From: an uncultured Bacteroidales bacterium
GTDB taxonomy: Bacteria; Bacteroidota; Bacteroidia; Bacteroidales; UBA932
NCBI GenBank assembly: GCA_945874155.1
Contig: CAMCFO010000014.1
Location: 1 to 64,000 of the forward strand
DNA: 64,000 nt
Direction of reading: 5' to 3'
A program made the position numbers and the translations under genes. Under the pieces are notes generated by a model, which made no database searches, was not told where the DNA came from, and was given only the letters and a program-made list of their open reading frames with translations. Below, one piece after another: positions 47,135 through 57,590 of this stretch; positions within the stretch are counted from its first letter, which is position 1, and every line of letters starts with the position of its first letter.

Positions 47135-48655
47135 ATGTCAAAATGGTTAGCAAAAATAGCTCTCTGGTCGTTGGTCGGGTTTTCGATATATGTGTTTACG
47201 TCTATAACCAATCCGTTGCTTGCGGTCGGTTTGGGCGGATATCTTGCCGCTGATGGGATTAACCGTTTGCGTTGTTTCTTTCAGGGGAAGACTCATATAT
47301 CCGCATCAAGGAAGATAATGGAGTTTTTGAGCAAGAAACTCGTTCCCCGTGTGGGCAGGGAGTTCACCGAGACAAGGGCCACCACTACCAGGTATGTTGT
47401 TCGTGCATCTTCTTTTGACGAGGCTAAGGAGTTGTTCGAGAAGGACCCGTCGATAGGTCGTTTCGTAGGTCAGCAGACAATAGTGACGGACAGCATCGGG
47501 GATCAGTCGAAGTCTGAGGTGTTGGGAGAGTTCCCTTCGGATTTGGAATTGGAGCCTTGCGATTATGTCATTGACGTGATGGAGCGGAAGGTCTTGGCGG
47601 GAAGTGTTTCGGTTCCCCGTTACATGTCGGCGGAGGAGACTCTGCCGTATGTGAGGGAGGAGGTGGAGCAGAAGCCGAAGCGTTTGCGTGAAATCGAGGA
47701 TGTGACGGATTATGTCAAGTCACCGGCGAATGCGGACGGCAGGTACTTCGAGCATGAGGGCAAGCGAAGGATATACACTCAGGAGGAGATGCAGGAAATG
47801 TCCAAGGGGGCCCATCTGGTGATGGTATTTTCCAGTGCACTTGAAGTATATGATTTTTTGAGTAACGGCACCTTGGAGGGAGCAAGGATGTTTCTGGACT
47901 CTCACTTGCCGGAAGTTCAGAAAGGGCAGTATGTCCTTTCTTTGCCCCTTGATCCGGAAATGCTTCCTTTTGTCACTTATCCGGATAGGGAATTGACAAG
48001 AACTACTGCAGAAAAGTACGGCGTGTCGGACTCGAGGATAGACGACTCCCTGTTGTTTGACGCCTTGAAGAAATACGGTCAGACTCCGGTGGAGATTGAC
48101 GGGCATTTGGATATGTCAGGTGTAAAGATAAACGGAGTCGATGTATCTGATTTTCGTCAGGCGATGGCGGGAGTAGGTTTGAGGGAGGATGCTCCGGATA
48201 TGCAGGAATGGCTTAAAGACGCTGAGAAGATACAGTCCGTGAATATTGATGTGGACGAGAAGAACAGAGAGGTGAGGATGGTTACAAACATCAAGAAGGG
48301 AAATGGCACTGAACAGCGGATAATGACGAAGGTTTTGGAAGAACAGGACTTCAATCTGTTCAAACTTAGGTATCAGCATGGCATCATTACTTCCACTGAG
48401 ATGCGAGACCTTGTGATGATGTGTTATCCGGACAAGTTCTCCACTTATGCGGATGAGTATGGCCGTCCGAAATATAAGGATTGCTTTGGTGCGTTTCTGA
48501 GGAGCGAGGTACCTCAAAAGAATGACCTTTCTGTCAATCCGGAATATCATAAGACCAACAGATACAATTATGCCCGGAACAATGGGATTGAGAACAGCAA
48601 TAAGGACGCGGTTCAGAAGCGTCAGGAGTCCCGTAAGGGAATGAAACTTTCTTAA
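47135..48655 (+). CDS. membrane-anchored uncharacterised protein
   Basis: 506 aa with N-terminal TM segments, cytoplasmic charged region. Confidence 0.7.
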   Translation: MSKWLAKIALWSLVGFSIYVFTSITNPLLAVGLGGYLAADGINRLRCFFQGKTHISASRKIMEFLSKKLVPRVGREFTETRATTTRYVVRASSFDEAKELFEKDPSIGRFVGQQTIVTDSIGDQSKSEVLGEFPSDLELEPCDYVIDVMERKVLAGSVSVPRYMSAEETLPYVREEVEQKPKRLREIEDVTDYVKSPANADGRYFEHEGKRRIYTQEEMQEMSKGAHLVMVFSSALEVYDFLSNGTLEGARMFLDSHLPEVQKGQYVLSLPLDPEMLPFVTYPDRELTRTTAEKYGVSDSRIDDSLLFDALKKYGQTPVEIDGHLDMSGVKINGVDVSDFRQAMAGVGLREDAPDMQEWLKDAEKIQSVNIDVDEKNREVRMVTNIKKGNGTEQRIMTKVLEEQDFNLFKLRYQHGIITSTEMRDLVMMCYPDKFSTYADEYGRPKYKDCFGAFLRSEVPQKNDLSVNPEYHKTNRYNYARNNGIENSNKDAVQKRQESRKGMKLS

Positions 48656-48666
48656 TTGTTTGAGTT

Positions 48667-49710
48667 ATGATTTACAAGAATCGCAGTGCATTATTGCAGA
48701 GCATTTATGAATCGGTCAGAAGGGGTTCTCTTATGTTCAATCCTGAGTTTCGTGTGGAGATGATCGGCATGAATGGTAAAAAATTTTACATAGGGGGGTT
48801 GGAGTATGACAGCTTCCGCGATGAAATCGGATTTCTTCTTTATGATGACAGGAACGCAAAGGTATTTGCGGGCTCAGGTTTCCGACCTTTGGACATCTTG
48901 AATTTCTCTGACCTGGAAAAGATCAGTCAGGCTGCCGTGATGTCAAGGAACACGCTTGAATACAGTTATGACCTTTGTCATCGCATCGGTTGCGTTTTGG
49001 AGGACGAGAACCTTTTGGATTTGTCGGAAAAGGATACCGGACTGCCGGGAGTACTTAATTATAGCGGGCACACTACGGATGCTGAAGTTATGGGCATCTG
49101 CAAAGGCGAGAATGATTTTCTGAACGTGTCTGTAAGGATGAAAAAAGAAAAGGACGGCATTTATGAAGATGATACGGAGAACAGGATTGTACCGCTTTCA
49201 AGATGCAGTGTTGAGACAATGGCGTTTATTGCCGACACCATTGCGAAGAAGTATCCTGCAAAGGAGAGTCTGTTGAAGGACGCATCAAGTGACATTTACG
49301 ACCGTGAATTGTATGAAAACCGATTGAGTCGTTATTTTATGAGATTGACGTCCACACAAGACAGAGAGGATTTGTCTATAAAAGGTTTGGAACTGCGCGG
49401 AGGTACCGATCCTGAGATAAGTTTTGTGTCCGGTTGTTTGAAATACGACAACGAGCAAGGGATGATGATTTACGGTGAGACGAAGGGCAAAAACGGTATG
49501 GAGATAGTGAAGATGCCGGTTTCTGCATTGACTCCCGCATCATTATGTGAATTTAATAAGGCGATGACAGTTCGTTATCCCTCTTGGGCAGCTTATTACC
49601 GTGAGCAGCGCAAACAGGACTCAATTAGTTCTCCTGTGAAGGCAAAGTCCAACAAGAAATTGCAGGAATTGAGCAAAAACGTAGCGTATAGTTATTCACC
49701 GCGATTCTAA
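48667..49710 (+). CDS. uncharacterised protein
   Basis: 347 aa, operon member. Confidence 0.75.
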   Translation: MIYKNRSALLQSIYESVRRGSLMFNPEFRVEMIGMNGKKFYIGGLEYDSFRDEIGFLLYDDRNAKVFAGSGFRPLDILNFSDLEKISQAAVMSRNTLEYSYDLCHRIGCVLEDENLLDLSEKDTGLPGVLNYSGHTTDAEVMGICKGENDFLNVSVRMKKEKDGIYEDDTENRIVPLSRCSVETMAFIADTIAKKYPAKESLLKDASSDIYDRELYENRLSRYFMRLTSTQDREDLSIKGLELRGGTDPEISFVSGCLKYDNEQGMMIYGETKGKNGMEIVKMPVSALTPASLCEFNKAMTVRYPSWAAYYREQRKQDSISSPVKAKSNKKLQELSKNVAYSYSPRF

Positions 49711-49728
49711 AATTTAGGAGGTACAGTT

Positions 49729-52700
49729 ATGTTATACAGATATAATGATTCAGATTTGATACTTCCCTCTCCGCAGTTTCCGTCGCTTGTGATGAGGGAG
49801 GACGATTATCCTGTTGAGTATTATGTCAGGAGGCTTTTGCGCAATCCTAAGGAAGGGAAGGCGTTACTCAAATATACAGGTAACATTTATTATCTTGATG
49901 ATTCCCTTAAAAGAGGAGAAGACAATACTCTTGAGGGTGACAACACCACCGGGGAGTTCTTTGATGCGGTGATGGAGCAGTACCGTCGATACGCGGAGGG
50001 TATTGATGCGGAACCGGTTAGGGAAGGTCAGGTCATTGCGGACTACAGGCTTTCAGATGACACCTGTCTTACGGACATACTCGCTTCAAGGGGACAGTTG
50101 TTCATACACACGGAGCAGGTTCCTCTTCTTCGTATGCGGAAGGAGGATGAAGGTCAGGAGAAGACCGTTGCGACTCTTGATGACAGGGCTTTGTCGGACG
50201 GCAACCCGGCTCATACTTTTGTTTGTCCGTTCGGGACCGGCAGGGATGCGAAGGTAAGGGTAAGCAGCAGTTACGAGGCCTATGACCTTTACCGCAAGTG
50301 CATCAACGGCGAGTTGCAGATACCTCAATGGCTTGGGCGGTGGTCAAAATCCAACGGAGTGCCGTACGACAAGTCTTTGGCGTTGTCGTTGACCGAGCAG
50401 TTCGATTGGATTCGGAAGGAGTTGTCGGCGAGCCGGATGACGGCTCGGGAGTTTATCCGCAGGCAGCAGGATCATCTTCTCGGGCTTGAGACTGTTGACA
50501 GGGGCGAAGACATTGAGGTGGGATATAAGTCTGATGCTGAGTTCAAGACATTCGTCTGTCCGTTCGGAACCGGCAAAAACAGTCGGGTGAAGGTGGATTC
50601 ATGTGCGGAGGCTTCATATCTTTATGAGAAGGCATTGCGTGGAGAGCTGGACTGGGAGTCCCTGATGAGGGATTTGCAGCATCGTGGCAACATCACCCTC
50701 AATCGGAGTGATGTCAATACGCTTATAGCCGGGCTCAAGGCTCAGTTTGACTGGATGCGGGATGAAATTTCCTCCAATGAGACATTGGCCGATATGACGA
50801 TTGTTGCGGAGTCTCTTGTTCCGACAGACAGTTCCATGGGCAGAAGCATCTACGATCCTGTGTATGCGCCGTCTCCAGCACATATCCTTGCCCATTACAT
50901 AAACAACCCTGTCATACTCAATGAGAAGGGTGAAAACACTGTAACGAGGGCTCTGTCCAATCAGGATACCGGAGAACTTCGTAGGTTTGTCATATCCGGT
51001 GAGAGCAAAACCCGTGTTGTTAATATCCTTGTGGATGGTTCTGATACGATTGGAGGGCGAGTTCCTGGAACGGGGGCTTCAATAGGCCAGAAGAAGATAT
51101 TCAAAGTCAACAGGTACGGAAAGAAGAGTCTTGCGAAAGTTGAGCAGCAGTACCGGTTTCAGAACAAGGATGAAGATACCGTCAATGCGGAATACGCGGA
51201 CTTCTCAAGCAGGATGGACAGTATTCTTGAGGGGATAGGCGGAAAGGATTCAAAGACGAAAGTCCGTTTCATAACCGGCAACGGTTACGGTGTGCCGAAG
51301 TTCGTCAGGCGTTATGTGGAGGAGCGTGAGGGTCACACTTACAGTTGGAGTTACAGTCGTGGTGCCGCATATGAGGAGATGTCCACGGCCAATAACGGCA
51401 AAGACGGACGTTTTGAAGTCGTTATGTTTCCGAAGGCGGAACAGATGCTTCCGGTATTTCTGGGAACGGTCAGGGCTTGGACAACCAATTTGAAGGAAGG
51501 TGATGACGAATCGGTCATCACTTTGACAAGGGATATGCTTATTGACAAGAAGTTCCTTCCTCACGGATGCATTGCGTTTACTGACAGTGCAGACACAAGG
51601 AAAAAGGACTTGTATTATTCCCGTGCTTCTTTGATGGAGGGTTCCGGATTGCCGTGCATTCATGTGATGGACAATCAGACTGACAATGAACAGTCCCTTA
51701 AACTGATGACGGATAAGATGTCTTTTCTTTCCGGGTTGGATGTGGAGCAGAGTTATGTAGGTTCGCTTCTTGACAATTCACAAAAGACGGAGTGGTCTCG
51801 GAGTCCGAAGGATGACGGTTCTCATTTTCTCTATGTACGTCATGATGTGGGTGTGACGGTCGGGAACTATTCGTTCAGGTCATTGCTCAGTGTGGGTGCG
51901 GCTCTGATGATAAAGTCGTCTGAGATGAAGGACAAGGATGCGAAATTGAAAGAGTTGTCCGTACTGGATGCCAGGAGCGGTCGGTATGAAATCCTTGATG
52001 TATTTGCTCTGATTCAGGAATGCAAAGTATCTGACAGTGTTCAGGAGAGGTGTATGAGGAATGCGGCGCGGCTGATGTCAAGATACAGTGAGACGTTCCG
52101 CAATTCGTTGTTCAGGACCGGTGAGCAGGATATTTCGGTACGTGACCCGTATTCGTATATGTATCCACAAGGAAGCAATATGTCGGTTTCGGGATTCAAT
52201 GAGGACAATTTCGTAGATGTCAACGGTTCCGGCAGGAATCTTTGGGGTTTGGTGCTTATGCAGGAGAGGGCTGTCTTGAATGAAGAGGTGGAATTGGATC
52301 GCAAGCGGGATGATGAGTTGGAGGCCCGTCTTCGTGAGAAGGAGAACCGTTCCCGTTCGAAGATGAAGCGTCGTGCACGGATTGAGCGAGTGGAGGGAGG
52401 TCTTCCGGCGACTCGTGAGGAAGCATCTGAAGGCATCTGGTTTTTGGGTACGTCCCGTCCTGCACAACTTGAATTGCCTGAGGATGAGGTGAGTGTCTGT
52501 GTATGGGAGAACGGTGTAGATGATGAACTGACAAGGGAGATGGCGACAAGGGAGACATTGAACTCCACTGAGGGTGAACGTATTCCGAATGAGTTTGTTT
52601 TCATCTTCCCGACCAACCAGTATGTGGAGAGTGGCAAGGGCACTCATTCGTTCAACTGGCTTTCGAATGATTTGACCGATTGTGTAAGGAAGAACCCTGC

Positions 52701-55281
52701 AACGGGTGAGAATTTCGTTTGTGCCTTCGGTTTGCCTGTCAAGAGGAACAGGGGGACGGACGAGTTGTCGAATGACACGGGTGCGCCTTGTTCCTATCTT
52801 CTTGACAATCAGTCTTCGGTTCTTTTGAACGATGTCATCAGCACTGATGCGAAGGCCCGCAGCACGGCGTTGGCACAAGGGATGATGTTGGCTTATCCGA
52901 AGAGGTATTCCGCTTTCACGAGAGAGCAGAAGAGTGAGTTTTCAAAACATTTTGAAGACACCATATACGGCATTGTGAGATATGATGCGGACGAGTATGA
53001 GGGAGAAGGGGCGAACCGTCGCATAGTTCATCACAAAGGAGATCCAGTTATGGAGAGCAAGGGTCGTGTCTACAACAAAGAGACGAGGACTTATGATGAG
53101 AAAATCCGGATCAAGAAAGGTTGGATCAGGAATCCGCATCGTGCGCCGAAGAACAGGGCTATTGTGAACAGGTATGAAACGATGCTTGACAAGGGAGAGA
53201 AGTACCCGTTGAACTGCATTGTGATGCCAAAGGACAGTTATACTGTCGAGGAGGCTGATAAGTTCCTTGCAGATTTTTCCTTCTGTCTTTCTCTTGCCAA
53301 TGAGAATGCGAAAGCCTTGAATGTTCCGTTGTGTTTTCCTTTGAATGCAGAGGGGAAGGTTGATTTCGGTCCGGGTGTACCTGCTGAACTGTCTGTGATG
53401 GCAAGGAACAAATTGGATGCTTTTCAGGGTATCATACACAAGGAGGATTTGGAGCAGGGGCTTTTGACGCTGAGACGTTCTTTGATGCCTTATCCTGTCT
53501 CTTCAATGGAGAAGTATGACGGTTCGGAGATTTATCTTCGCCCGAATGATATTCTCCGCGTGTTTGGCGACTGGTATGAGCAGAAAGGCGAAGCGATTCC
53601 TTTTTATGTCCATGAGATGTCGTTTCTCAGTCATGAAGGGACGAAGTTCCTTCTCGTGGATTACCGTCTTGCAAGGACGTTGGACACTGCGGAACTGAAC
53701 CGTTGGATGTCGTATTCCAAGAACGAGGAACTGCGTTTCAAGATATACAGCAACAGGTTGGAAGACATCCCTGCGTTCAAGGCTTCTTTGCAGTCTTATA
53801 TAGAGGCGGCAAAGGGAATGAATGTTGAATATCAGTTGGTGTCGCGTGAGGAATTGGAGAAGATGGAGGTTCCTGAGTCTATGTTGAAGGCTATGGAATC
53901 GTGTCGGAATGAGTTGCAGGAGCGTTTGAAGGAACTTAATGCTGAAGAGGAACAGTCTTTGAAACCACTGCTTGAGGAGTTGGAGGCAAAGAAGGGGGAA
54001 TTGCGGAAGAGTGTTCCTGAAGAGAAGCTGCGTGTGTTGGAGATTCAGCTTGAGAACGAGTACAAGCCGCAGATACAAGCCGTAAGGAGTGAATGCGGAC
54101 AAAAGCGTAATGCCGTTATGTCTTTGTTCAATTCAAAGCTGAGGGACATTCAGGATAAGATAGACGAGATGCTGTCTCCGTCCCAGAAGGGATATGTATG
54201 TATGTTGTCATCGAATGCTGATGAGGAGGACTATCAGGTTGGGAATGAGCATCTGTTGACTGCAAGGCCATTGTCCGACGGTGTAAATTCTCCTAACCGT
54301 TTTGACGGGACGAGTGAGGAAGGTGTTTATTATGGCAAGGTGGATGCGAAAGACGGATTCGAAGGATATGTCCGTTATCGTTACACTCTCCCGGGTTGTG
54401 AGGAATTCTCATCTTGGAAAACGTTGACGGATCTTGAATTTGCAAAGGATGTTGTACTTTCAATGACAAACAGGATGTATTGTTCTGACACCCGTGTCGT
54501 TCCGTCAGATGCGGTGATTCGTTCCAAATTCACGGCACTGGCTGTTGCTGATGCGCAGCGTGAGGGGAAATTGGGTATTGCAGGAAGGACTGAAAGACCT
54601 GAAGTCGTGAAGGAGGTCAAGGAAACCAAAGAAGAGGATAAGAAACAGGTTGCGGTGGCGGATTCTGCGTTCAGTCTTGCATTTACAGTGTCGAAGGGCG
54701 GGTATGCTACACGGACGGATGAGAATGCGAATGCGGCGGATGTGGATTTCACCATAGCCTTTGCGGTGGATTTCGATACTCCGGGTGAGAAGTGTACGGC
54801 CCGTTGTGCGGGAAAAAGCCTTATCCCTTGCCCGCTTCCTGTAAAGGATGGTAGGCTTGATACTTCGGATGACAGTGTCAAAGCAATGGTTGAGAGTATT
54901 TGTAATCACCTTCCTGACGATATGCTGGAAGGAGAGGCAATGGGTCTTAACATCGCAGGAAATGGCATTGTTTCCCTTGAAAAGAAAGGAGTGTCACAGG
55001 AAGACCTCAACTCATTCTTCAACAGGATTGGCGAGGAAATGAAGAAGTCCGGACTTAATGTGACTTCTTTCAGGAGCGGAGGTCAGACGGGTGTGGATGA
55101 AGCCGGAGTGTATATGGCTGCGGGTTATGGCGCACCTATGGTGGTTCATGCTCCGAGGAACTGGGAGTTCCGTAACAAGGACGGCAAGGACATATATGGG
55201 GAGGCCGACTTCAAGAACCGCTTTGACTGCTTTTCGAAGAATATTGTCCGTTCCAAGAAACCGTTTCGACCTGATCTCTGA
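49729..55281 (+). CDS. giant 1850-aa modular protein with C-terminal SLOG/YpsA-like motif
   Basis: repeated TFVCPFGTG modules; C-terminal FRSGGQTGVDEAGVYMAAGYGAPMVVHAPRNWEFRNKDGKDIYGEADFKNRF. Confidence 0.75.
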   Translation: MLYRYNDSDLILPSPQFPSLVMREDDYPVEYYVRRLLRNPKEGKALLKYTGNIYYLDDSLKRGEDNTLEGDNTTGEFFDAVMEQYRRYAEGIDAEPVREGQVIADYRLSDDTCLTDILASRGQLFIHTEQVPLLRMRKEDEGQEKTVATLDDRALSDGNPAHTFVCPFGTGRDAKVRVSSSYEAYDLYRKCINGELQIPQWLGRWSKSNGVPYDKSLALSLTEQFDWIRKELSASRMTAREFIRRQQDHLLGLETVDRGEDIEVGYKSDAEFKTFVCPFGTGKNSRVKVDSCAEASYLYEKALRGELDWESLMRDLQHRGNITLNRSDVNTLIAGLKAQFDWMRDEISSNETLADMTIVAESLVPTDSSMGRSIYDPVYAPSPAHILAHYINNPVILNEKGENTVTRALSNQDTGELRRFVISGESKTRVVNILVDGSDTIGGRVPGTGASIGQKKIFKVNRYGKKSLAKVEQQYRFQNKDEDTVNAEYADFSSRMDSILEGIGGKDSKTKVRFITGNGYGVPKFVRRYVEEREGHTYSWSYSRGAAYEEMSTANNGKDGRFEVVMFPKAEQMLPVFLGTVRAWTTNLKEGDDESVITLTRDMLIDKKFLPHGCIAFTDSADTRKKDLYYSRASLMEGSGLPCIHVMDNQTDNEQSLKLMTDKMSFLSGLDVEQSYVGSLLDNSQKTEWSRSPKDDGSHFLYVRHDVGVTVGNYSFRSLLSVGAALMIKSSEMKDKDAKLKELSVLDARSGRYEILDVFALIQECKVSDSVQERCMRNAARLMSRYSETFRNSLFRTGEQDISVRDPYSYMYPQGSNMSVSGFNEDNFVDVNGSGRNLWGLVLMQERAVLNEEVELDRKRDDELEARLREKENRSRSKMKRRARIERVEGGLPATREEASEGIWFLGTSRPAQLELPEDEVSVCVWENGVDDELTREMATRETLNSTEGERIPNEFVFIFPTNQYVESGKGTHSFNWLSNDLTDCVRKNPATGENFVCAFGLPVKRNRGTDELSNDTGAPCSYLLDNQSSVLLNDVISTDAKARSTALAQGMMLAYPKRYSAFTREQKSEFSKHFEDTIYGIVRYDADEYEGEGANRRIVHHKGDPVMESKGRVYNKETRTYDEKIRIKKGWIRNPHRAPKNRAIVNRYETMLDKGEKYPLNCIVMPKDSYTVEEADKFLADFSFCLSLANENAKALNVPLCFPLNAEGKVDFGPGVPAELSVMARNKLDAFQGIIHKEDLEQGLLTLRRSLMPYPVSSMEKYDGSEIYLRPNDILRVFGDWYEQKGEAIPFYVHEMSFLSHEGTKFLLVDYRLARTLDTAELNRWMSYSKNEELRFKIYSNRLEDIPAFKASLQSYIEAAKGMNVEYQLVSREELEKMEVPESMLKAMESCRNELQERLKELNAEEEQSLKPLLEELEAKKGELRKSVPEEKLRVLEIQLENEYKPQIQAVRSECGQKRNAVMSLFNSKLRDIQDKIDEMLSPSQKGYVCMLSSNADEEDYQVGNEHLLTARPLSDGVNSPNRFDGTSEEGVYYGKVDAKDGFEGYVRYRYTLPGCEEFSSWKTLTDLEFAKDVVLSMTNRMYCSDTRVVPSDAVIRSKFTALAVADAQREGKLGIAGRTERPEVVKEVKETKEEDKKQVAVADSAFSLAFTVSKGGYATRTDENANAADVDFTIAFAVDFDTPGEKCTARCAGKSLIPCPLPVKDGRLDTSDDSVKAMVESICNHLPDDMLEGEAMGLNIAGNGIVSLEKKGVSQEDLNSFFNRIGEEMKKSGLNVTSFRSGGQTGVDEAGVYMAAGYGAPMVVHAPRNWEFRNKDGKDIYGEADFKNRFDCFSKNIVRSKKPFRPDL

Positions 55282-55303
55282 TTGAGGAATTAATTTTTCG
55301 ATA

Positions 55304-55338
55304 GAGGGGCTTGCCGAATGTGGCAGGTCCCTTTTTGT
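55304..55338 (+). terminator. Rho-independent terminator of giant-protein operon
   Basis: AGGGGCTTGCC-gaatgt-GGCAGGTCCC-TTTTTG. Confidence 0.7.
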
Positions 55339-55391
55339 TTTGGTGAAAATGTATTACATTTGTTGGAGAATTATTTCTAAATTTTTTTGTT

Positions 55392-55790
55392 ATGTTTCGA
55401 GTTATTCGTTATTTCTTCTGTTTTCTTTTGCTGACTATCTCTTGCCTGTGTAAGGCACAAATAGATTTGCCGAATCAGATAGATGTGTACTCTGTCAGGA
55501 ATGTAACTTATAGTATCTCTCAGATTCTTCCGGAAAATTGGCCGTGCAAAGAAATTCGGAAGTCCGCTACTTCTTTCTATTTCGGTGATAAAGAATTCAT
55601 AATCCTTGATGAGGAGAATGAATTGTTTTCTTCTTCTTTTACAGTGGAAGATAAAAAGACAAAGGAAAAATTCGATTTGGTATATCGTCTCAATACAAAT
55701 AATACGGTTGTATTTTACTTTGGTGGTTATACCTTTGTATGTTCTAAACCGGAGGAGAAGGGGCGAGGTGATGATAAATCTTCGGAGTGA
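55392..55790 (+). CDS. secreted uncharacterised protein
   Basis: 132 aa with signal peptide. Confidence 0.6.
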   Translation: MFRVIRYFFCFLLLTISCLCKAQIDLPNQIDVYSVRNVTYSISQILPENWPCKEIRKSATSFYFGDKEFIILDEENELFSSSFTVEDKKTKEKFDLVYRLNTNNTVVFYFGGYTFVCSKPEEKGRGDDKSSE

Positions 55791-55837
55791 TTTTACTGAA
55801 AACAGCAGGCGAAGAGGCTCTGTTATGGATTAGAAAC

Positions 55838-55879
55838 TTTGATTATCACATCATTTATATGGGCAAGTTCAAAATACTT
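55838..55879 (-). pseudogene. yefM antitoxin remnant
   Basis: near-identical over about 40 bp to 38775-38816 inside yefM. Confidence 0.65.
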
Positions 55880-55911
55880 GACCTGATTTCTGATTGAGTA
55901 TGAACTGATTG

Positions 55912-55973
55912 TAAGGGACTGTTTGTCAACTATTCAAGAATTCATTCAAGGAGGAGTTAGAAATAGTCCCTTA
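55912..55973. repeat. inverted repeat upstream of AbiEi-like gene
   Basis: TAAGGGACT (55912-55920) / AGTCCCTTA (55965-55973). Confidence 0.6.
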
Positions 55974-56031
55974 CTTTAAATAAAGAAAAATTATGTATAT
56001 TTGTGAACTGTATATTATATAGCATATAATT

Positions 56032-56607
56032 ATGAGTTCACGTAATATGTTAGTTGAATTGTATAAGGATTCCAGAACAGTATTCACAATGCAGAACATT
56101 CAAATGAAGTTCCCAGACCGTGATACAAATTCACTTCGGCAATCTTTGTTTTATGCGAAAAGACAAGGATTGATATTGAATCCTCGTTCCGGAATATATG
56201 CGAAGCCAGGATATGATGAGAAAGAGTTGGCCTGTGCAATATTTTGGCCTTCATATCTTTCTCTTAATTATGTTCTTGCAAAAGCAGGTGTTATCTATCA
56301 ATTTGATTCGTCAATTCAATGTGTTAGCTATCTGTCAAGAGTAGTTACTGTTGATAGTAAGAATTATGAATACAGAAGGATAAAACCTGAATTGATTGCG
56401 AATTGTATGGGAATAATTCAAAAGAATGGGTATGCAATCGCCACACCGGAACGTGCTTTTGTTGATTCTGTCTATTTGAATCCACAAAGTTTGTATTTTG
56501 ACCGGATGGATATTTTAAATAGAGAATCTGTTATGGAAATTGCGGAATCTTTTGAGAAGAATAGTTTAATCAAGAAAATTTCAGAAATTTGTTATGGACG
56601 TAAATAA
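56032..56607 (+). CDS. abiEi: AbiEi-family antitoxin
   Basis: N-terminal wHTH, RSGIYAKPGYDEKELACAIFWPSYLSLNYVLAKAGVIYQ; overlaps AbiEii gene. Confidence 0.8.
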   Translation: MSSRNMLVELYKDSRTVFTMQNIQMKFPDRDTNSLRQSLFYAKRQGLILNPRSGIYAKPGYDEKELACAIFWPSYLSLNYVLAKAGVIYQFDSSIQCVSYLSRVVTVDSKNYEYRRIKPELIANCMGIIQKNGYAIATPERAFVDSVYLNPQSLYFDRMDILNRESVMEIAESFEKNSLIKKISEICYGRK

Positions 56608-57502
56608 ACATAGACAAAAAATGCTTTTCGTACTCAGAGACATTTTCTCTGATGAAATCTTATCAAAAAATCTTGCATTTAAGGGCGGCACAGCAGCCAT
56701 GTTTCAATATGGGTTGAATAGATTTTCGACCGATTTGGATTTCAATTTACTTAATCCGGAAATTACTGATGTGGTTTATGAAAGACTGCTGCATATATCT
56801 GAGAAACACGGAACTATTTTGGATACCGCTAATAAAAAATTTGGGCCTATAGTTGTGATTGATTATGGTTTCGGAGAAAGAAATTTGAAAGTAGAAGTAT
56901 CGCGTAGAGTGTATTGCAACCATTACGAAACGAAAAATCTGTTTGGTATGGATATGCGGTTTCTTACACTACCGGATATGTTTTCTCATAAACTTTGTGC
57001 ATTTTGGGAGCGAAATGCTCCACGAGATACGTTTGATTGTATGTTTTTCTTATCAAAGGGTATTGGTTTGAATGAAAATATCATTTTTGAAAGGACAGGG
57101 TTATCCGTATCTGTTTTTTTAACTAAATGTGCAGAAAAGGTGTCAAAAGTTTCATCGAAGACGCTGATGTCTGCATTAGGTGAATTAATTGATAAAAAAC
57201 AGCAAAATTATGTGAAAAATCAACTTCTTCCGGATCTGTCGAATGCGTTGATTGCTGCAAGTGCTTTTCCTTATGTTGTTCCTCAATCAACAACTGAACG
57301 AGAAAGAATTGTAATGAATAATCGAGAAACCATTAAATCTTTTTTGAAAAACGATATTGATATTGCGATGATTCTGGACAAAGATTTAACTGATATCCTG
57401 AAAAAGGAGTCGTTTCGGTTGAAAAACAAAAATGGTTTTTATATATCGTTTCGTAAAAATGCCAAAGGTGAGTTTATAACCTCAAGAGGGCTTTCTGTGT
57501 AG
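56594..57502 (+). CDS. abiEii: AbiEii-family nucleotidyltransferase toxin
   Basis: LAFKGGTAAMFQYGLNRFSTDLDFNLL nucleotidyltransferase motif. Confidence 0.85.
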   Translation: MDVNKHRQKMLFVLRDIFSDEILSKNLAFKGGTAAMFQYGLNRFSTDLDFNLLNPEITDVVYERLLHISEKHGTILDTANKKFGPIVVIDYGFGERNLKVEVSRRVYCNHYETKNLFGMDMRFLTLPDMFSHKLCAFWERNAPRDTFDCMFFLSKGIGLNENIIFERTGLSVSVFLTKCAEKVSKVSSKTLMSALGELIDKKQQNYVKNQLLPDLSNALIAASAFPYVVPQSTTERERIVMNNRETIKSFLKNDIDIAMILDKDLTDILKKESFRLKNKNGFYISFRKNAKGEFITSRGLSV

Positions 57503-57562
57503 CAGTGCAGTAGTTTGTGGTTATTTCCCCACCCTGAGTGAGGATATATTTACAAAACAAGC

Positions 57563-57590
57563 CCGGGAGAATTCCCGGGTCGATTTTTTC
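57563..57590 (+). terminator. Rho-independent terminator
   Basis: CCCGGGA-gaat-TCCCGGG followed by TCGATTTTTT. Confidence 0.75.
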
